NCBI GenBank assembly: GCA_030065985.1
Contig: JASJCM010000036.1
Span: forward strand, 1-32,199
Source of the DNA: Woeseiaceae bacterium
Lineage (GTDB): Bacteria > Pseudomonadota > Gammaproteobacteria > Steroidobacterales > Woeseiaceae
DNA length: 32,199 nucleotides
Reading direction: 5' to 3'
Shown: piece by piece, positions 8,189 to 16,152 of the stretch
Layout of the letters: the number at the start of each line of letters is the position of its first letter
How positions within the stretch are numbered: position 1 is the first letter of the stretch
Made by a program: the position numbers and the translations under genes
The notes under the pieces: generated by a model
The model's input: only the letters and a program-made list of their open reading frames with translations
Told to the model about the DNA's origin: nothing
The model's database searches: none

Positions 8189-9552
8189 GTAATCCTCACG
8201 TGCTGGTGGTCGACGACGAAGCGGACATTCGTGCGCTTATCAAGGACATCCTGACGGACGAAAGCTACGGGGTTACTGTCGCGGCGAATGCGACTGAGGC
8301 ACGCAGCGCGCGTGCCTCGGACAAGTTTGACCTGGTTCTGCTCGACATCTGGATGCCGGACACAGACGGCATCACGTTGTTGCGGGAATGGTCCGAGAGC
8401 GGCGAGCCCGATTGCCCCGTGGTCATCATGTCAGGACACGGAACTGTCGATACGGCCGTCGAGGCCACGCGCCTCGGCGCTTTTGACTTCGTCGAAAAGC
8501 CGCTGTCGCTCGCCAAGTTGCTGCGCACTGTCGAGGCAGCGCTCGAATCCGCCGGCAAGCAGACCGGAGCGGCCCGCAACCTGCTACCGTCTTTGCTCGC
8601 GCCGGTAGGGCGCAGCCAGCTCATGCAGGGACTGCGGGAGCGGGTGCAACAGTACGCGCGCCATGATGGCTCGGTGTTGATGAGCGGCGAATCAGGGACG
8701 GGCCGCGGTGCCTTTGCCCGTTACATGCACGGACTCAGCGGTCGTGCGGATGAGCCGCTGACGACACTGTCCGCCGCGTCGGTTACTGAGGGTAACTTCG
8801 AGGAACAGCTGCTGGGAAGCGAGGATGATGGCGAAGCGATCGCAGGTGCGTTTGAGCGCGCTTCGGGTGGCACACTCGTGATTGATGAGCTCGGCGACCT
8901 CAGCGCTGACGCGCAGCGCGTCCTGTTCGGCGTTCTCGACAGCGGCAGCTACACGCGCATCGGTGGCACAACGCCGATAAAAGTGGATTGCCGGGTCGTC
9001 GCAACAGTTGTCGCAGACTACGAGGCACGTATTGAGGCCGGCAGGTTGCGTCGCGATCTCGTTTCGCACCTTAGCGAGTTGAAGTTGCGCATTCCCCCGC
9101 TGCGCGAATACGCCGAGGACGTTCCCGAGTTGCTGACCTACTACGTCGACAAGCTCGTCGATTCCGAGGGTCTGACGTTTCGACGTTTCAGCGTTGCGGC
9201 ACAGAATCGGCTGCGGAACTATCCATGGCCTGACAATGTCCGTGAATTGAAGAACCTCGTCAGGCGGTTGTTATTGTCGGGTAGCAGCGAGGACATTTCA
9301 CTCGAGGAAGTCGAGGCGGAAATCAGCTCAGCGGCGCCCGTCGACGAACCCCTGGTGAAGCAGGATCTGCTGGCGCTGCCGCTACGCGAGGCGCGAGAGC
9401 AGTTCGAACGGGCTTACCTGCAGCAGCAACTTGTGCTTTGTGGTGGCAAGGTAGGGCAACTGGCGAAGCGGGTGGGAATGGAACGCACGCATCTCTATCG
9501 CAAGCTGCGGTCGCTCGGGGTCGACTTCAAATCAGTGAGTGGCGATGAGTAA
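8185..9552 (+). CDS. NtrX-like response regulator with degenerate AAA+ domain
   Basis: 455 residues: receiver domain (1–120; phospho-acceptor Asp54 in LVLLDIWMPD, with acidic DD at 10–11 and the KP motif in FVEKPL), a sigma-54-activator-type AAA+ domain (about 140–385) and a Fis-type helix-turn-helix (about 405–450, GKVGQLAKRVGMERTHLYRKLRSLG). The AAA+ domain is damaged. Walker A reads GESGTGRG with Arg174 where Lys is expected. The GAFTGA loop is missing (residues 213–224 read EDDGEAIAGAFE). The sensor-I Asn is replaced (ATVVAD for ATNRD). Walker B (VIDE, 232–235) remains. It is therefore unlikely to open sigma-54 promoters and may act as a direct DNA-binding regulator. It forms a pair with the kinase upstream. 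Confidence 0.87.
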   Translation: MSNPHVLVVDDEADIRALIKDILTDESYGVTVAANATEARSARASDKFDLVLLDIWMPDTDGITLLREWSESGEPDCPVVIMSGHGTVDTAVEATRLGAFDFVEKPLSLAKLLRTVEAALESAGKQTGAARNLLPSLLAPVGRSQLMQGLRERVQQYARHDGSVLMSGESGTGRGAFARYMHGLSGRADEPLTTLSAASVTEGNFEEQLLGSEDDGEAIAGAFERASGGTLVIDELGDLSADAQRVLFGVLDSGSYTRIGGTTPIKVDCRVVATVVADYEARIEAGRLRRDLVSHLSELKLRIPPLREYAEDVPELLTYYVDKLVDSEGLTFRRFSVAAQNRLRNYPWPDNVRELKNLVRRLLLSGSSEDISLEEVEAEISSAAPVDEPLVKQDLLALPLREAREQFERAYLQQQLVLCGGKVGQLAKRVGMERTHLYRKLRSLGVDFKSVSGDE

Positions 9553-9757
9553 TAACGGTTTTCTCGGGTTTCTGAAGGAACTGGGCGCAACCCTCCTCGG
9601 GGCCCTGGTCAAATTCATCCTCGCGTTTGCCGTCGGCACCGGCGGCGGCGCCATCGTCTGCTGGTATTACGGCCTGCCGCTTGCGCTCTCGATTGTAGGC
9701 GGCATCCTGGTCCTCGGCCTCGCGCTCGCCCTGTCGACCGATAGCCTTTTCGACTAG
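9545..9757 (+). CDS. Small two-helix membrane protein
   Basis: A 70-residue hydrophobic protein with two probable membrane segments (about residues 14–36 and 40–62) joined by a short WYYGLPL turn, and a Gly-rich first helix (VGTGGGAIVCWYY). ATG 9545 overlaps the regulator stop by eight bases (ATGAGTAA); a GTG six bases earlier is an alternative start. It ends in a tail-to-tail CTAG overlap with the CapA-like gene. I do not recognise a family. Its position as the last gene of the DUF4390–kinase–regulator run suggests it is co-expressed and might be an accessory of the sensor, which is inference. Confidence 0.65.
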   Translation: MSNNGFLGFLKELGATLLGALVKFILAFAVGTGGGAIVCWYYGLPLALSIVGGILVLGLALALSTDSLFD

Positions 9758-10899
9758 TCTGTCTGCAGCAGATGCTGCGGCACGTCAGGCCGGTCCTTCG
9801 GAAGCAGCGCGCCGTCGGGCAGGAAGGTCAGACCCGGATTCCCGAAGTCGTCGATGGATAAGCCGCGCATCAGGTTGAGAGCCCGGTCCTGCGGATCGAC
9901 GCTCGGGCCGGCAGGGCGTAACTGGACTGTCGATACGATACTCCCTTCGACGAACCGGCCTTCGCCGTCGAGCGTCGTATTGAGAATCGGCGCAATGCCC
10001 TTGATGCCGGCAACGCTGATGCCGTAGTAGGTTGCGAAGTTGCCAAGGCTGTAGGCGATCAGTCGCCCCTTGTAGCGCTCCATGCCGCGCACGACATGTG
10101 GCCCGTGTCCGATGACAAGGTCTGCACCGTGGTCGACCGCACCGCGCGCAAACCAGACGACATCACCGCGAGGTTCACCGTAGTACTCTTCTTCGGCGAA
10201 AGGTACATGCGTTGTCTCGACGCCTTCCGCACCGCCGTGAAACGTGACAACGACGATATCGAAAGCCCTGTTGAGCGCGGCAACAAAAGCGAAAGACTCA
10301 TCGTAGTCGAGCAGCATGTTCGAGTTCTTCGTCACAGCGAAGTTGGCAAACGCAATGCTCAGTTCGTCCGTTTGCACGATAGACCAGGAGCGCTGTCGGC
10401 CCGACGCTGTGATGCCGACTTTGAGCAAAGCCCGTGCACTCGAGTCACGACCCTCTTCGCCGAAATCCCGCGCGTGATTATTGGCGAGGCTCATGACGTC
10501 GAAGCCGGCATTCCGATAATGTTGTGCATAGCGCGTCGGCGAGCGAAACAGGTAGCACGCATTCGGGTTGCTGCATTTCTTTGCCGGCTCACCGCCATCC
10601 ATGAGGACACCTTCGAGGTTGCCGAACGCGATGTCGGCCGCTTCGAGGAACGGCGTGACATCGGCAAGAAAGCTGACGCCATCGTCGTCGGGCAGATGGT
10701 CCTTCGGGTAATCCGTGCCGATCATCATATCGCCGACCGACGCAATGTTGATGCGCATCTTCGACTTGTCCGGTACGAACTCGGCCTCTACCTCGGGCTC
10801 CGGAACGGGGACGGGAACAGGAACAGGAGCGGGCTCCGGCGGTGTCGCGCAGCCCGCCAGCAGCGCCAGCAACAGCACAATGCGGCGCGCATCAGTCAC
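9754..10899 (-). CDS. CapA/PgsA-family metallophosphoesterase-like lipoprotein
   Basis: 381 residues starting at GTG 10899, eight bases inside the SPOR gene. A lipobox (LLAGC, Cys17) is followed by a Pro-Val repeat linker (residues 22–36). The rest matches the poly-gamma-glutamate CapA fold: ASVGDMMIGTDYP, FGNLEGVL, VMSLANNHARDFGEEG, VVTFHGGAEG, DLVIGHGPHVVRGME and AYSLGNFATYY, which supply the Asp, Asn and His metal ligands of a calcineurin-like phosphoesterase. CapA proteins take part in capsule polymer export or attachment, but many proteobacterial homologues occur without capsule genes, as here, so a surface or periplasmic hydrolase is the safer call. Last gene of the priA–argS–SPOR run. 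Confidence 0.82.
   Translation of the reverse strand: MTDARRIVLLLALLAGCATPPEPAPVPVPVPVPEPEVEAEFVPDKSKMRINIASVGDMMIGTDYPKDHLPDDDGVSFLADVTPFLEAADIAFGNLEGVLMDGGEPAKKCSNPNACYLFRSPTRYAQHYRNAGFDVMSLANNHARDFGEEGRDSSARALLKVGITASGRQRSWSIVQTDELSIAFANFAVTKNSNMLLDYDESFAFVAALNRAFDIVVVTFHGGAEGVETTHVPFAEEEYYGEPRGDVVWFARGAVDHGADLVIGHGPHVVRGMERYKGRLIAYSLGNFATYYGISVAGIKGIAPILNTTLDGEGRFVEGSIVSTVQLRPAGPSVDPQDRALNLMRGLSIDDFGNPGLTFLPDGALLPKDRPDVPQHLLQTD
10798..10840. repeat. Degenerate six-base tandem repeat coding for a Pro-Val linker
   Basis: On the minus strand, four imperfect copies of GTTCCN/GTCCCC in a row encode PVPVPVPV in the linker after the lipid anchor of the CapA-like protein, flanked by GAGCCC units coding for EP. 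The repeat length keeps the frame, so gain or loss of units would only change the tether length. Confidence 0.6.
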
Positions 10900-11455
10900 C
10901 CAGGCGAATCCGCAGTACGTCTATCTGCGCGGCGCGCAGGCGACTGCGCAGCATGTTGAGTTCATCGAGGTCATCGGTCGGGCCGATGTAGACGCGATGG
11001 TAGTTTCGGTCATTAACCTTGACGCGCTGGATGTGCGATTCGATACCGTGCATGCCGAGTTCGGCGCGACGCTTGTCGGCATCCTGGTGCGTCGAGAAAG
11101 AGCCCGCCTGCAATACGTAAGTGCCGGGTTCGATGACGGCCTGCGGTGGCGCGCTTCGCTCTCTCGTTTCCGTTCTCTCGGGCGTGACTACCTCGACGTT
11201 GGGAAGGATGTCGTAGAAGGTGAACCGTGGTTCTTCTTCCTCTTCCTCAGGCGGTGGTGCCGGCGTCTCGCCATTGTCATCGAGCGCGTTCTGCAGGCTG
11301 GCCGGCTCCGGTTGCGGCTGTTGCGCAGCGGGCTCGGGGCCGCGGTCCTTCATGTAAACCGCGACGGCTACGGACAGCCCAACCGCCAGGCCGAATAACA
11401 TGGACAGCACTGGCGATACGCCAGTGCCCTTCTTTTTCTTGCGTCGAGTAGCCAC
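10892..11455 (-). CDS. SPOR-domain cell-division protein, FtsN-like
   Basis: 187 residues. A basic N-terminus (MATRRKKKKGTG) precedes one membrane helix (about 14–35). A Pro/Gln/Glu-rich spacer with a run of six Glu follows, then a C-terminal SPOR domain (about 107–187: GTYVLQAGSFSTHQDADKRRAELGMHGIESHIQRVKVNDRNYHRVYIGP). SPOR domains bind denuded glycan strands at the septum, and the topology (N-in, periplasmic SPOR) is that of FtsN. The GTG start shares one base with the argS stop (TAGTG). The argS–ftsN-like order is common in gammaproteobacteria; hslVU, often next, is absent here. Whether it is the essential FtsN cannot be told from sequence alone. Confidence 0.82.
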   Translation of the reverse strand: MATRRKKKKGTGVSPVLSMLFGLAVGLSVAVAVYMKDRGPEPAAQQPQPEPASLQNALDDNGETPAPPPEEEEEEPRFTFYDILPNVEVVTPERTETRERSAPPQAVIEPGTYVLQAGSFSTHQDADKRRAELGMHGIESHIQRVKVNDRNYHRVYIGPTDDLDELNMLRSRLRAAQIDVLRIRLGD

Positions 11456-13203
11456 TACATCTTGTCCGGCGCGGACACGCCAAGAATGCCGAGCCCGTTG
11501 GCAACAACGATGCGAGTCGCCGAAATCAGGAAAAGGCGCGCATCGCGCAGCGCCTCGTCGTCGACAATAAACGCGTGTGCGTTGTAGTAGGTGTGGAAGT
11601 CGTTGGCCAGGTCGCGCAGGTAATGCACGAGTGTTTGCGGTGCCCGGTTATTCGCAGCGAGTTCAACTATCTCGGGATAGCGGCTCAGCATTGTCATCAG
11701 CGCCTTTTCCTGCGGCTCGACGAGCAGCCCGAGATTTGCGAGACCGTTGGCCTGGTCCCAGGCAAGCGACTTCTCGCCAAGCTGACGGAAGACGCTGGCA
11801 ACGCGCGCATGCGCGTACTGGATGTAGTACACCGGGTTGTCATTCGACTGCGAAGTCGCGATGTCGAGATCGAAGTCCAGGTGCTGATCGTTGGAGCGCA
11901 TGACATAGTAAAAGCGCGCCGCGTCATTACCTACCTCGGCGCGCAGCTGGCGCAGCGTGTCGAATTCGCCAGAGCGCGTCGACATCTGCATCTGTTGGCC
12001 ACCGCGATACAGCGTGACGAACTGTATGAATTCGACCTCGAGGTCCTCGCCGGCATAGCCCATCGCCTCAAGGCCAGCCCGCACGCGCGCGACGTAGCCA
12101 TGGTGGTCAGCCCCAAGCACGTCGATCAGAAGATCGTAACCACGCTCCCGCTTGTCGTAGTGGTAGGCGATGTCCGACGCGAAATAGGTCTTCACGCCGT
12201 TGTCGCGAATTACAACGCGGTCCTTGTCGTCGCCGTAGTCGGTCGACGGGAACCAGGTCGCGCCATCTTTCTCGTACAGGACGCCGCGTTCTTTCAGCAC
12301 GTCGATCGCGGCATCGATCAGGTTGTTCGTCGTGAGACTCTTTTCCGAGTACCAGGTATCGAACCTGACGCCGAACTCCGCAAGGTCTTCTTTGATCTCG
12401 TCGCGGATTGACTCGAGTGCCTGCTGGCGAACGCGATCGAAACCGTGCTCGCCATGAAGCGACTTCGCGCGAGCGGTCAGTGCATCGACGTACTCGTCCT
12501 TGTTGTCGTCGCCATTTGCAGGGAGGCCGTCATTGACAGCGGCGGCGTCCGGAACGCTGAGTCCGCTCATGTCGATGTCCCGTGCGATATCGCGGATATA
12601 GTCGCCACGGTACCCACCCTTCGGGAAATCTACCTCGAGACCCTGGTCACCGAGCCAGCGAAGCCAGACACTCGAACCGAGGATGTCCATCTGCCGACCG
12701 GCATCGTTGACGTAGTACTCGCGGTGCACCGGATAGCCGGCGGCCTCGAGAAGGTTACCCACCGTATCGCCAAAGGCCGCGCCACGACCGTGACCAACGT
12801 GCAGCGGACCGGTCGGGTTGGCCGACACGAACTCGAGCAGGATTTTCGGTCCTTCCTTCGTGGGCTGGCGACCGTAGGCGTCTTCCTGCGCGAGGGTTGA
12901 TTCGATTTCCGCATGGAACGCGGCCGGGCTCAGGTAGAAGTTGATGAAGCCCGGGCCCGCAATCTCGACCTTGTCTACGGAGGGGCTATCGGCAAGCGCC
13001 TCGACGATGCTTGCCGCGATGTCGCGCGGCGATCTGCGGGCGGGTTTGGCCAGGCGCATGGCGATATTGCTGGCAAAGTCGCCATGGCTCGGATCGCGTG
13101 TCCGCTCCATCGTACTGTCAATCGCGAGATCGCCGGCGGCTTCCGCAAGCTCTGGAAGCGTGGCAAGGGCGTTGGCGACGAGTTCTGCGACAAGGTGTTT
13201 CAT
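11455..13203 (-). CDS. argS: Arginyl-tRNA synthetase
   Basis: Class I synthetase that charges tRNA-Arg. 582 residues (E. coli 577). The N-terminal Add1 domain contains the conserved HGDFASNIAMRLAKPARRSPRDIA. The HIGH motif is present as ANPTGPLHVGHGRGAAFGD, and the KMSKS loop in the degenerate form usual for ArgS (QQMQMSTRSGEF). The C-terminal anticodon-binding helical domain ends in the family-typical LGILGVSAPDKM. ATG 13203 is preferred; an in-frame TTG at 13212 is possible. It lies 14 bases after priA and shares one base with the SPOR gene, so the three are probably one transcript. Confidence 0.96.
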   Translation of the reverse strand: MKHLVAELVANALATLPELAEAAGDLAIDSTMERTRDPSHGDFASNIAMRLAKPARRSPRDIAASIVEALADSPSVDKVEIAGPGFINFYLSPAAFHAEIESTLAQEDAYGRQPTKEGPKILLEFVSANPTGPLHVGHGRGAAFGDTVGNLLEAAGYPVHREYYVNDAGRQMDILGSSVWLRWLGDQGLEVDFPKGGYRGDYIRDIARDIDMSGLSVPDAAAVNDGLPANGDDNKDEYVDALTARAKSLHGEHGFDRVRQQALESIRDEIKEDLAEFGVRFDTWYSEKSLTTNNLIDAAIDVLKERGVLYEKDGATWFPSTDYGDDKDRVVIRDNGVKTYFASDIAYHYDKRERGYDLLIDVLGADHHGYVARVRAGLEAMGYAGEDLEVEFIQFVTLYRGGQQMQMSTRSGEFDTLRQLRAEVGNDAARFYYVMRSNDQHLDFDLDIATSQSNDNPVYYIQYAHARVASVFRQLGEKSLAWDQANGLANLGLLVEPQEKALMTMLSRYPEIVELAANNRAPQTLVHYLRDLANDFHTYYNAHAFIVDDEALRDARLFLISATRIVVANGLGILGVSAPDKM

Positions 13204-13217
13204 GGCGCGCAATTGAA

Positions 13218-15434
13218 TCAGAACAATTCGATCGGGTCCACGTCGATGCTCCAGCGGACCTTGCGGGCGGTCGGTGCCTGCTCGAGCTCAGGGCGCAATT
13301 CGCGCAGGACCGCGTGGAGTGCGCGACGATCACTCGCCTGCAGCAACAGCTGGGCGCGATAGCGGCCGGCCCTGCGTGCCATCGGTGCATCGACCGGGCC
13401 CAGAACGCGTAGCGCGTCGCCGCAGCGTGCCGCCAGCGAATCGCGGGCGGCGTCGAGGAAGCCGAGGGCGTCGTCGCGCCGGTGAGCAGCAGAGCGGATC
13501 AGAGCAAGCCGCGTGAACGGCGGCCAGCGGGTCTGTTCCCGCTCGGCAAGCGCATCGAGGGCGATCTGCTCATAGCCTCCCGCAATCAGCGTCGACCAGA
13601 ATGGATGTTCGGGGAAGCCGGTCTGGATAAGCACCTCGCCGGCGCGCGTCTCGCGCCCCGCCCGTCCCGCTACCTGGACGATTGACTGCGCCATACGTTC
13701 AGCGCTGCGAAAGTCGGTGCCAAACAGACCCTGGTCCGCGTTGACGATGCCGACCAGCGACAGTTTTGGAAAGTGGTGTCCTTTGGAAAGCATCTGTGTG
13801 CCAACGAGGATTTCGGCCTCGCCTTGCTTTGCCTGGTCGAGCGCCGCGTGCATCGCGCCCTTGCGCGTGGTGCTGTCGCTATCGATGCGTGTGACCTTGC
13901 GCCCGGGAAAGCGGGACCGCAACGCGTCTTCGAGCCTTTCAGTACCTTCGCCGAGTGGCTTTACGTCGGCGCCGCATTCGCCGCAGCTCGTATCGAGCGG
14001 TCGGGCATACCCGCAATGGTGGCAGCGCAACTGGCTTTCGCGCGCGTGCACGGTCAGCCGCGAGTCGCAGCGCGGACATTCCGCGACATACCCACAGGCG
14101 GAGCAGATCAGCGTCGGGGCAAAACCGCGGCGGTTGAGGAAGATCAATACCTGGCCATCCGCTTTGAGGTGGCTGTCGATCGCGACGGCCAGCGGCTCGC
14201 TGAGCCCGTCGGTGACCGGCGAACGGACCGTATCGATCAGGCGAATGGCGGGTGGCCGGGCGCCGCCGGCACGCGCGGGCAAGCGCAGGTGCTCGTAGTT
14301 GCCCTCGCGACAGTGCTGCAGCATTTCGAGCGTTGGCGTTGCCGTCCCGAGCACAACCGGTATATCCAGGTGCTTGGCGCGCACGATGGCAAGATCGCGA
14401 GCTGAATAGCGCAGGCCTTCCTGCTGTTTAAACGACTGGTCATGTTCTTCGTCGACGATGATCAGTCCCGGGTTCGCGAGCGGGGTGAAGATCGCCGACC
14501 GGGTGCCGACGACCAGTCGGGCCGCGCCCGAGCGCGCCGCGCGCCAGGCTGAGAGTCGTTCGATATCGGTCAGTGCTGAGTGCAGCAATGCGGGCTCAAT
14601 CCCGAGGCGTTTGCGCAGGCGCGCAACGAGCTGCGGTGTCAGGCCGATCTCCGGCACGAGCACGAGCACCTGCTTTCCCTGCTCGATGATGTCCTGCATA
14701 CGCTGCAGGTACACCTCGGTCTTGCCGCTTCCGGTGACGCCCTCGATGAGGAACGCGCCGAACGCATCGCTGCGGCGTAACGAGGCTACAGCCAATTGTT
14801 GATCTTCATTCAGCGACGGTCCCGGTGTAGCCTCCGGCGCGAGTGTCTCGTCGAAATCCGCGGAACGCAGTTCGACGCGCTGGATGACCCCCTTGTCGAA
14901 CAACGCACGTGCCGCGCGTCGCCAGTTCGGCAGCATCTCTGTGAGGGCATCGGCTTCCAGGCCGGTTCCACCCGCGTCGAGCAGGGTCTCAAGCAGCCCC
15001 GCCTGCTTCGGCGCCCGCCTGGCCAGTGATTCGATATCGGCATCCTCGCCGATGTCAGTCACCGATACCGTCTCGACGATTGGATACAGTGCCTTTCCCT
15101 GTCGCAAAAGCGCCGGAAGCGCAGCGGCAACGACCTCGCCTATCGGGTGGTGATAGTAGTCGCTGGTGAACCGCACGAGCCGCAACTCCTCGTCGCCGAG
15201 GACGGGCTCGTCGTCGAGGACCCCGAGGCAACGGCGCAGCTTGTCCGCCGGCACGTCAGAGCTGGTCGCATGCGAGAGGACAACGCCTACCTGGCGACGC
15301 GGTCCGAACTGCACGAGTACACGGCTGCCTGGCACAGGCAGGTCGCCGCCCGCAGGGGGCAGGTAATCGAACTCGCGTGACAGTGGCACATTTATGGCGA
15401 CGCGAAGCACGGTACTGGGGGCGTTCAGGGTCAA
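13218..15434 (-). CDS. priA: Primosomal replication-restart helicase PriA
   Basis: PriA recognises stalled or repaired forks and reloads the replicative helicase; a 3'-5' superfamily 2 helicase. The 738 residues (E. coli 732) contain the N-terminal DNA-binding domain (LRVAINVPLSREFDYLPP), Walker A (GVTGSGKTEVYLQ), the DEEHD box, and the zinc-binding cysteines (CSACGYVAECPRCDS…RCHHCGYA…CGECG). Motif V/VI follows as GTQMLSKGHHFP and QVAGRAGR. The longest start is a TTG at 15434. A GTG at 15410 gives an N-terminus that aligns better with E. coli (MPVAHVALPVPL) and may be the true one; neither has a clear ribosome site. First gene of the minus-strand run. Confidence 0.95.
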   Translation of the reverse strand: MTLNAPSTVLRVAINVPLSREFDYLPPAGGDLPVPGSRVLVQFGPRRQVGVVLSHATSSDVPADKLRRCLGVLDDEPVLGDEELRLVRFTSDYYHHPIGEVVAAALPALLRQGKALYPIVETVSVTDIGEDADIESLARRAPKQAGLLETLLDAGGTGLEADALTEMLPNWRRAARALFDKGVIQRVELRSADFDETLAPEATPGPSLNEDQQLAVASLRRSDAFGAFLIEGVTGSGKTEVYLQRMQDIIEQGKQVLVLVPEIGLTPQLVARLRKRLGIEPALLHSALTDIERLSAWRAARSGAARLVVGTRSAIFTPLANPGLIIVDEEHDQSFKQQEGLRYSARDLAIVRAKHLDIPVVLGTATPTLEMLQHCREGNYEHLRLPARAGGARPPAIRLIDTVRSPVTDGLSEPLAVAIDSHLKADGQVLIFLNRRGFAPTLICSACGYVAECPRCDSRLTVHARESQLRCHHCGYARPLDTSCGECGADVKPLGEGTERLEDALRSRFPGRKVTRIDSDSTTRKGAMHAALDQAKQGEAEILVGTQMLSKGHHFPKLSLVGIVNADQGLFGTDFRSAERMAQSIVQVAGRAGRETRAGEVLIQTGFPEHPFWSTLIAGGYEQIALDALAEREQTRWPPFTRLALIRSAAHRRDDALGFLDAARDSLAARCGDALRVLGPVDAPMARRAGRYRAQLLLQASDRRALHAVLRELRPELEQAPTARKVRWSIDVDPIELF

Positions 15435-15476
15435 TGTCTTTACATAATGTGCCCGATATTCCTGGGTTTTCCTGTC

Positions 15477-15500
15477 AACCGCAGAAAATTTCGGGCGTTA
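15477..15500 (+). promoter_or_regulatory. Possible ECF-type promoter of the sigma operon
   Basis: AACC (15477–15480), 15 bases, then CGTTA (15496–15500) resembles the AAC / CGT core pair of ECF-sigma promoters, about 47 bases before the sigma-factor ATG. A pair of complementary hexamers (CCTGTC 15471–15476, GACAGG 15506–15511) flanks it. If real, it would be an autoregulatory promoter. The match is short and could be chance. Confidence 0.3.
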
Positions 15501-15546
15501 ATACAGACAGGACAAAGTAGATGACCACGTGACGGAGTCAAGGGAT

Positions 15547-16152
15547 ATGAGCGTCGAAACCGCCACATTTGCGGTATCGTGGGTCAGCGAGCAATCGACA
15601 GGGACGCGAGCACTGCAGAAACAACAGCAACTCAACCGGTTTCTGGCCGAAGTCGAGCGACGTGCCCTGCGCATCGCCGAAATCGCTGTGCGTGACCGTG
15701 ATGAAGCGCTGGACCTGGTGCAGGATGCAATGATCAAGCTGGCCCGCAAGTATGCCGACAAGGATGATGGCGAGTGGCCGCCACTGTTCTACCGTATTCT
15801 GCAGAATGGCATTCGCGACTGGCATCGCCGGCAGGCCGTCCGCAACCGGGTCATGGTGTGGTTTGGTCGCGGCAATACGGATGACGAGTATGACCCCGTC
15901 GCTTCCGCGCCCGATCCGATAGGGCGGGCTCCGGAACAGGAGTTGTCGAATGACGAAGCGATGCAGAGTCTCGAAGTGGCGGTGCACGCACTGCCCGCAC
16001 GGCAGCGAGAGGCATTCATGCTGCGCACGTTTGAGGGTCTCGACGTTGCCGGAACGGCTGTAGCCATGGGCTGCAGCGAAGGCAGCGTCAAGACGCATTA
16101 TTCCCGGGCGATCCATTCGCTCCGGGACACATTGGGAGACTACGATGAGTAA
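15547..16152 (+). CDS. ECF-type RNA polymerase sigma factor
   Basis: 201 residues with the two ECF domains. Region 2 (about 28–95) includes EALDLVQDAMIKLARKYAD and the core-binding stretch WPPLFYRILQNGIRDWHRRQ. Region 4 (about 140–195) reads HALPARQREAFMLRTFEGLDVAGTAVAMGCSEGSVKTHYSRAIHSLRDTLG, with a normal helix-turn-helix. The loop between the domains is long and acidic. ATG 15547 is chosen over GTG 15529 because GGAG at 15534–15537 is well placed for it. The stop overlaps the next gene by eight bases (ATGAGTAA). That next gene encodes a single-pass membrane protein, the usual position for a cognate anti-sigma factor. Confidence 0.88.
   Translation: MSVETATFAVSWVSEQSTGTRALQKQQQLNRFLAEVERRALRIAEIAVRDRDEALDLVQDAMIKLARKYADKDDGEWPPLFYRILQNGIRDWHRRQAVRNRVMVWFGRGNTDDEYDPVASAPDPIGRAPEQELSNDEAMQSLEVAVHALPARQREAFMLRTFEGLDVAGTAVAMGCSEGSVKTHYSRAIHSLRDTLGDYDE

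Noticed and set aside
9754..10899. Capsule or poly-gamma-glutamate biosynthesis locus
   Set aside because: Only the CapA-like gene is present; no ligase (CapB/PgsB), CapC or glycosyltransferase neighbours. The context is priA–argS–SPOR.
10096..10959. 287-codon open frame antisense to the CapA-like gene
   Set aside because: Shadow of a gene with full metallophosphoesterase motifs; Arg-rich low-complexity translation.
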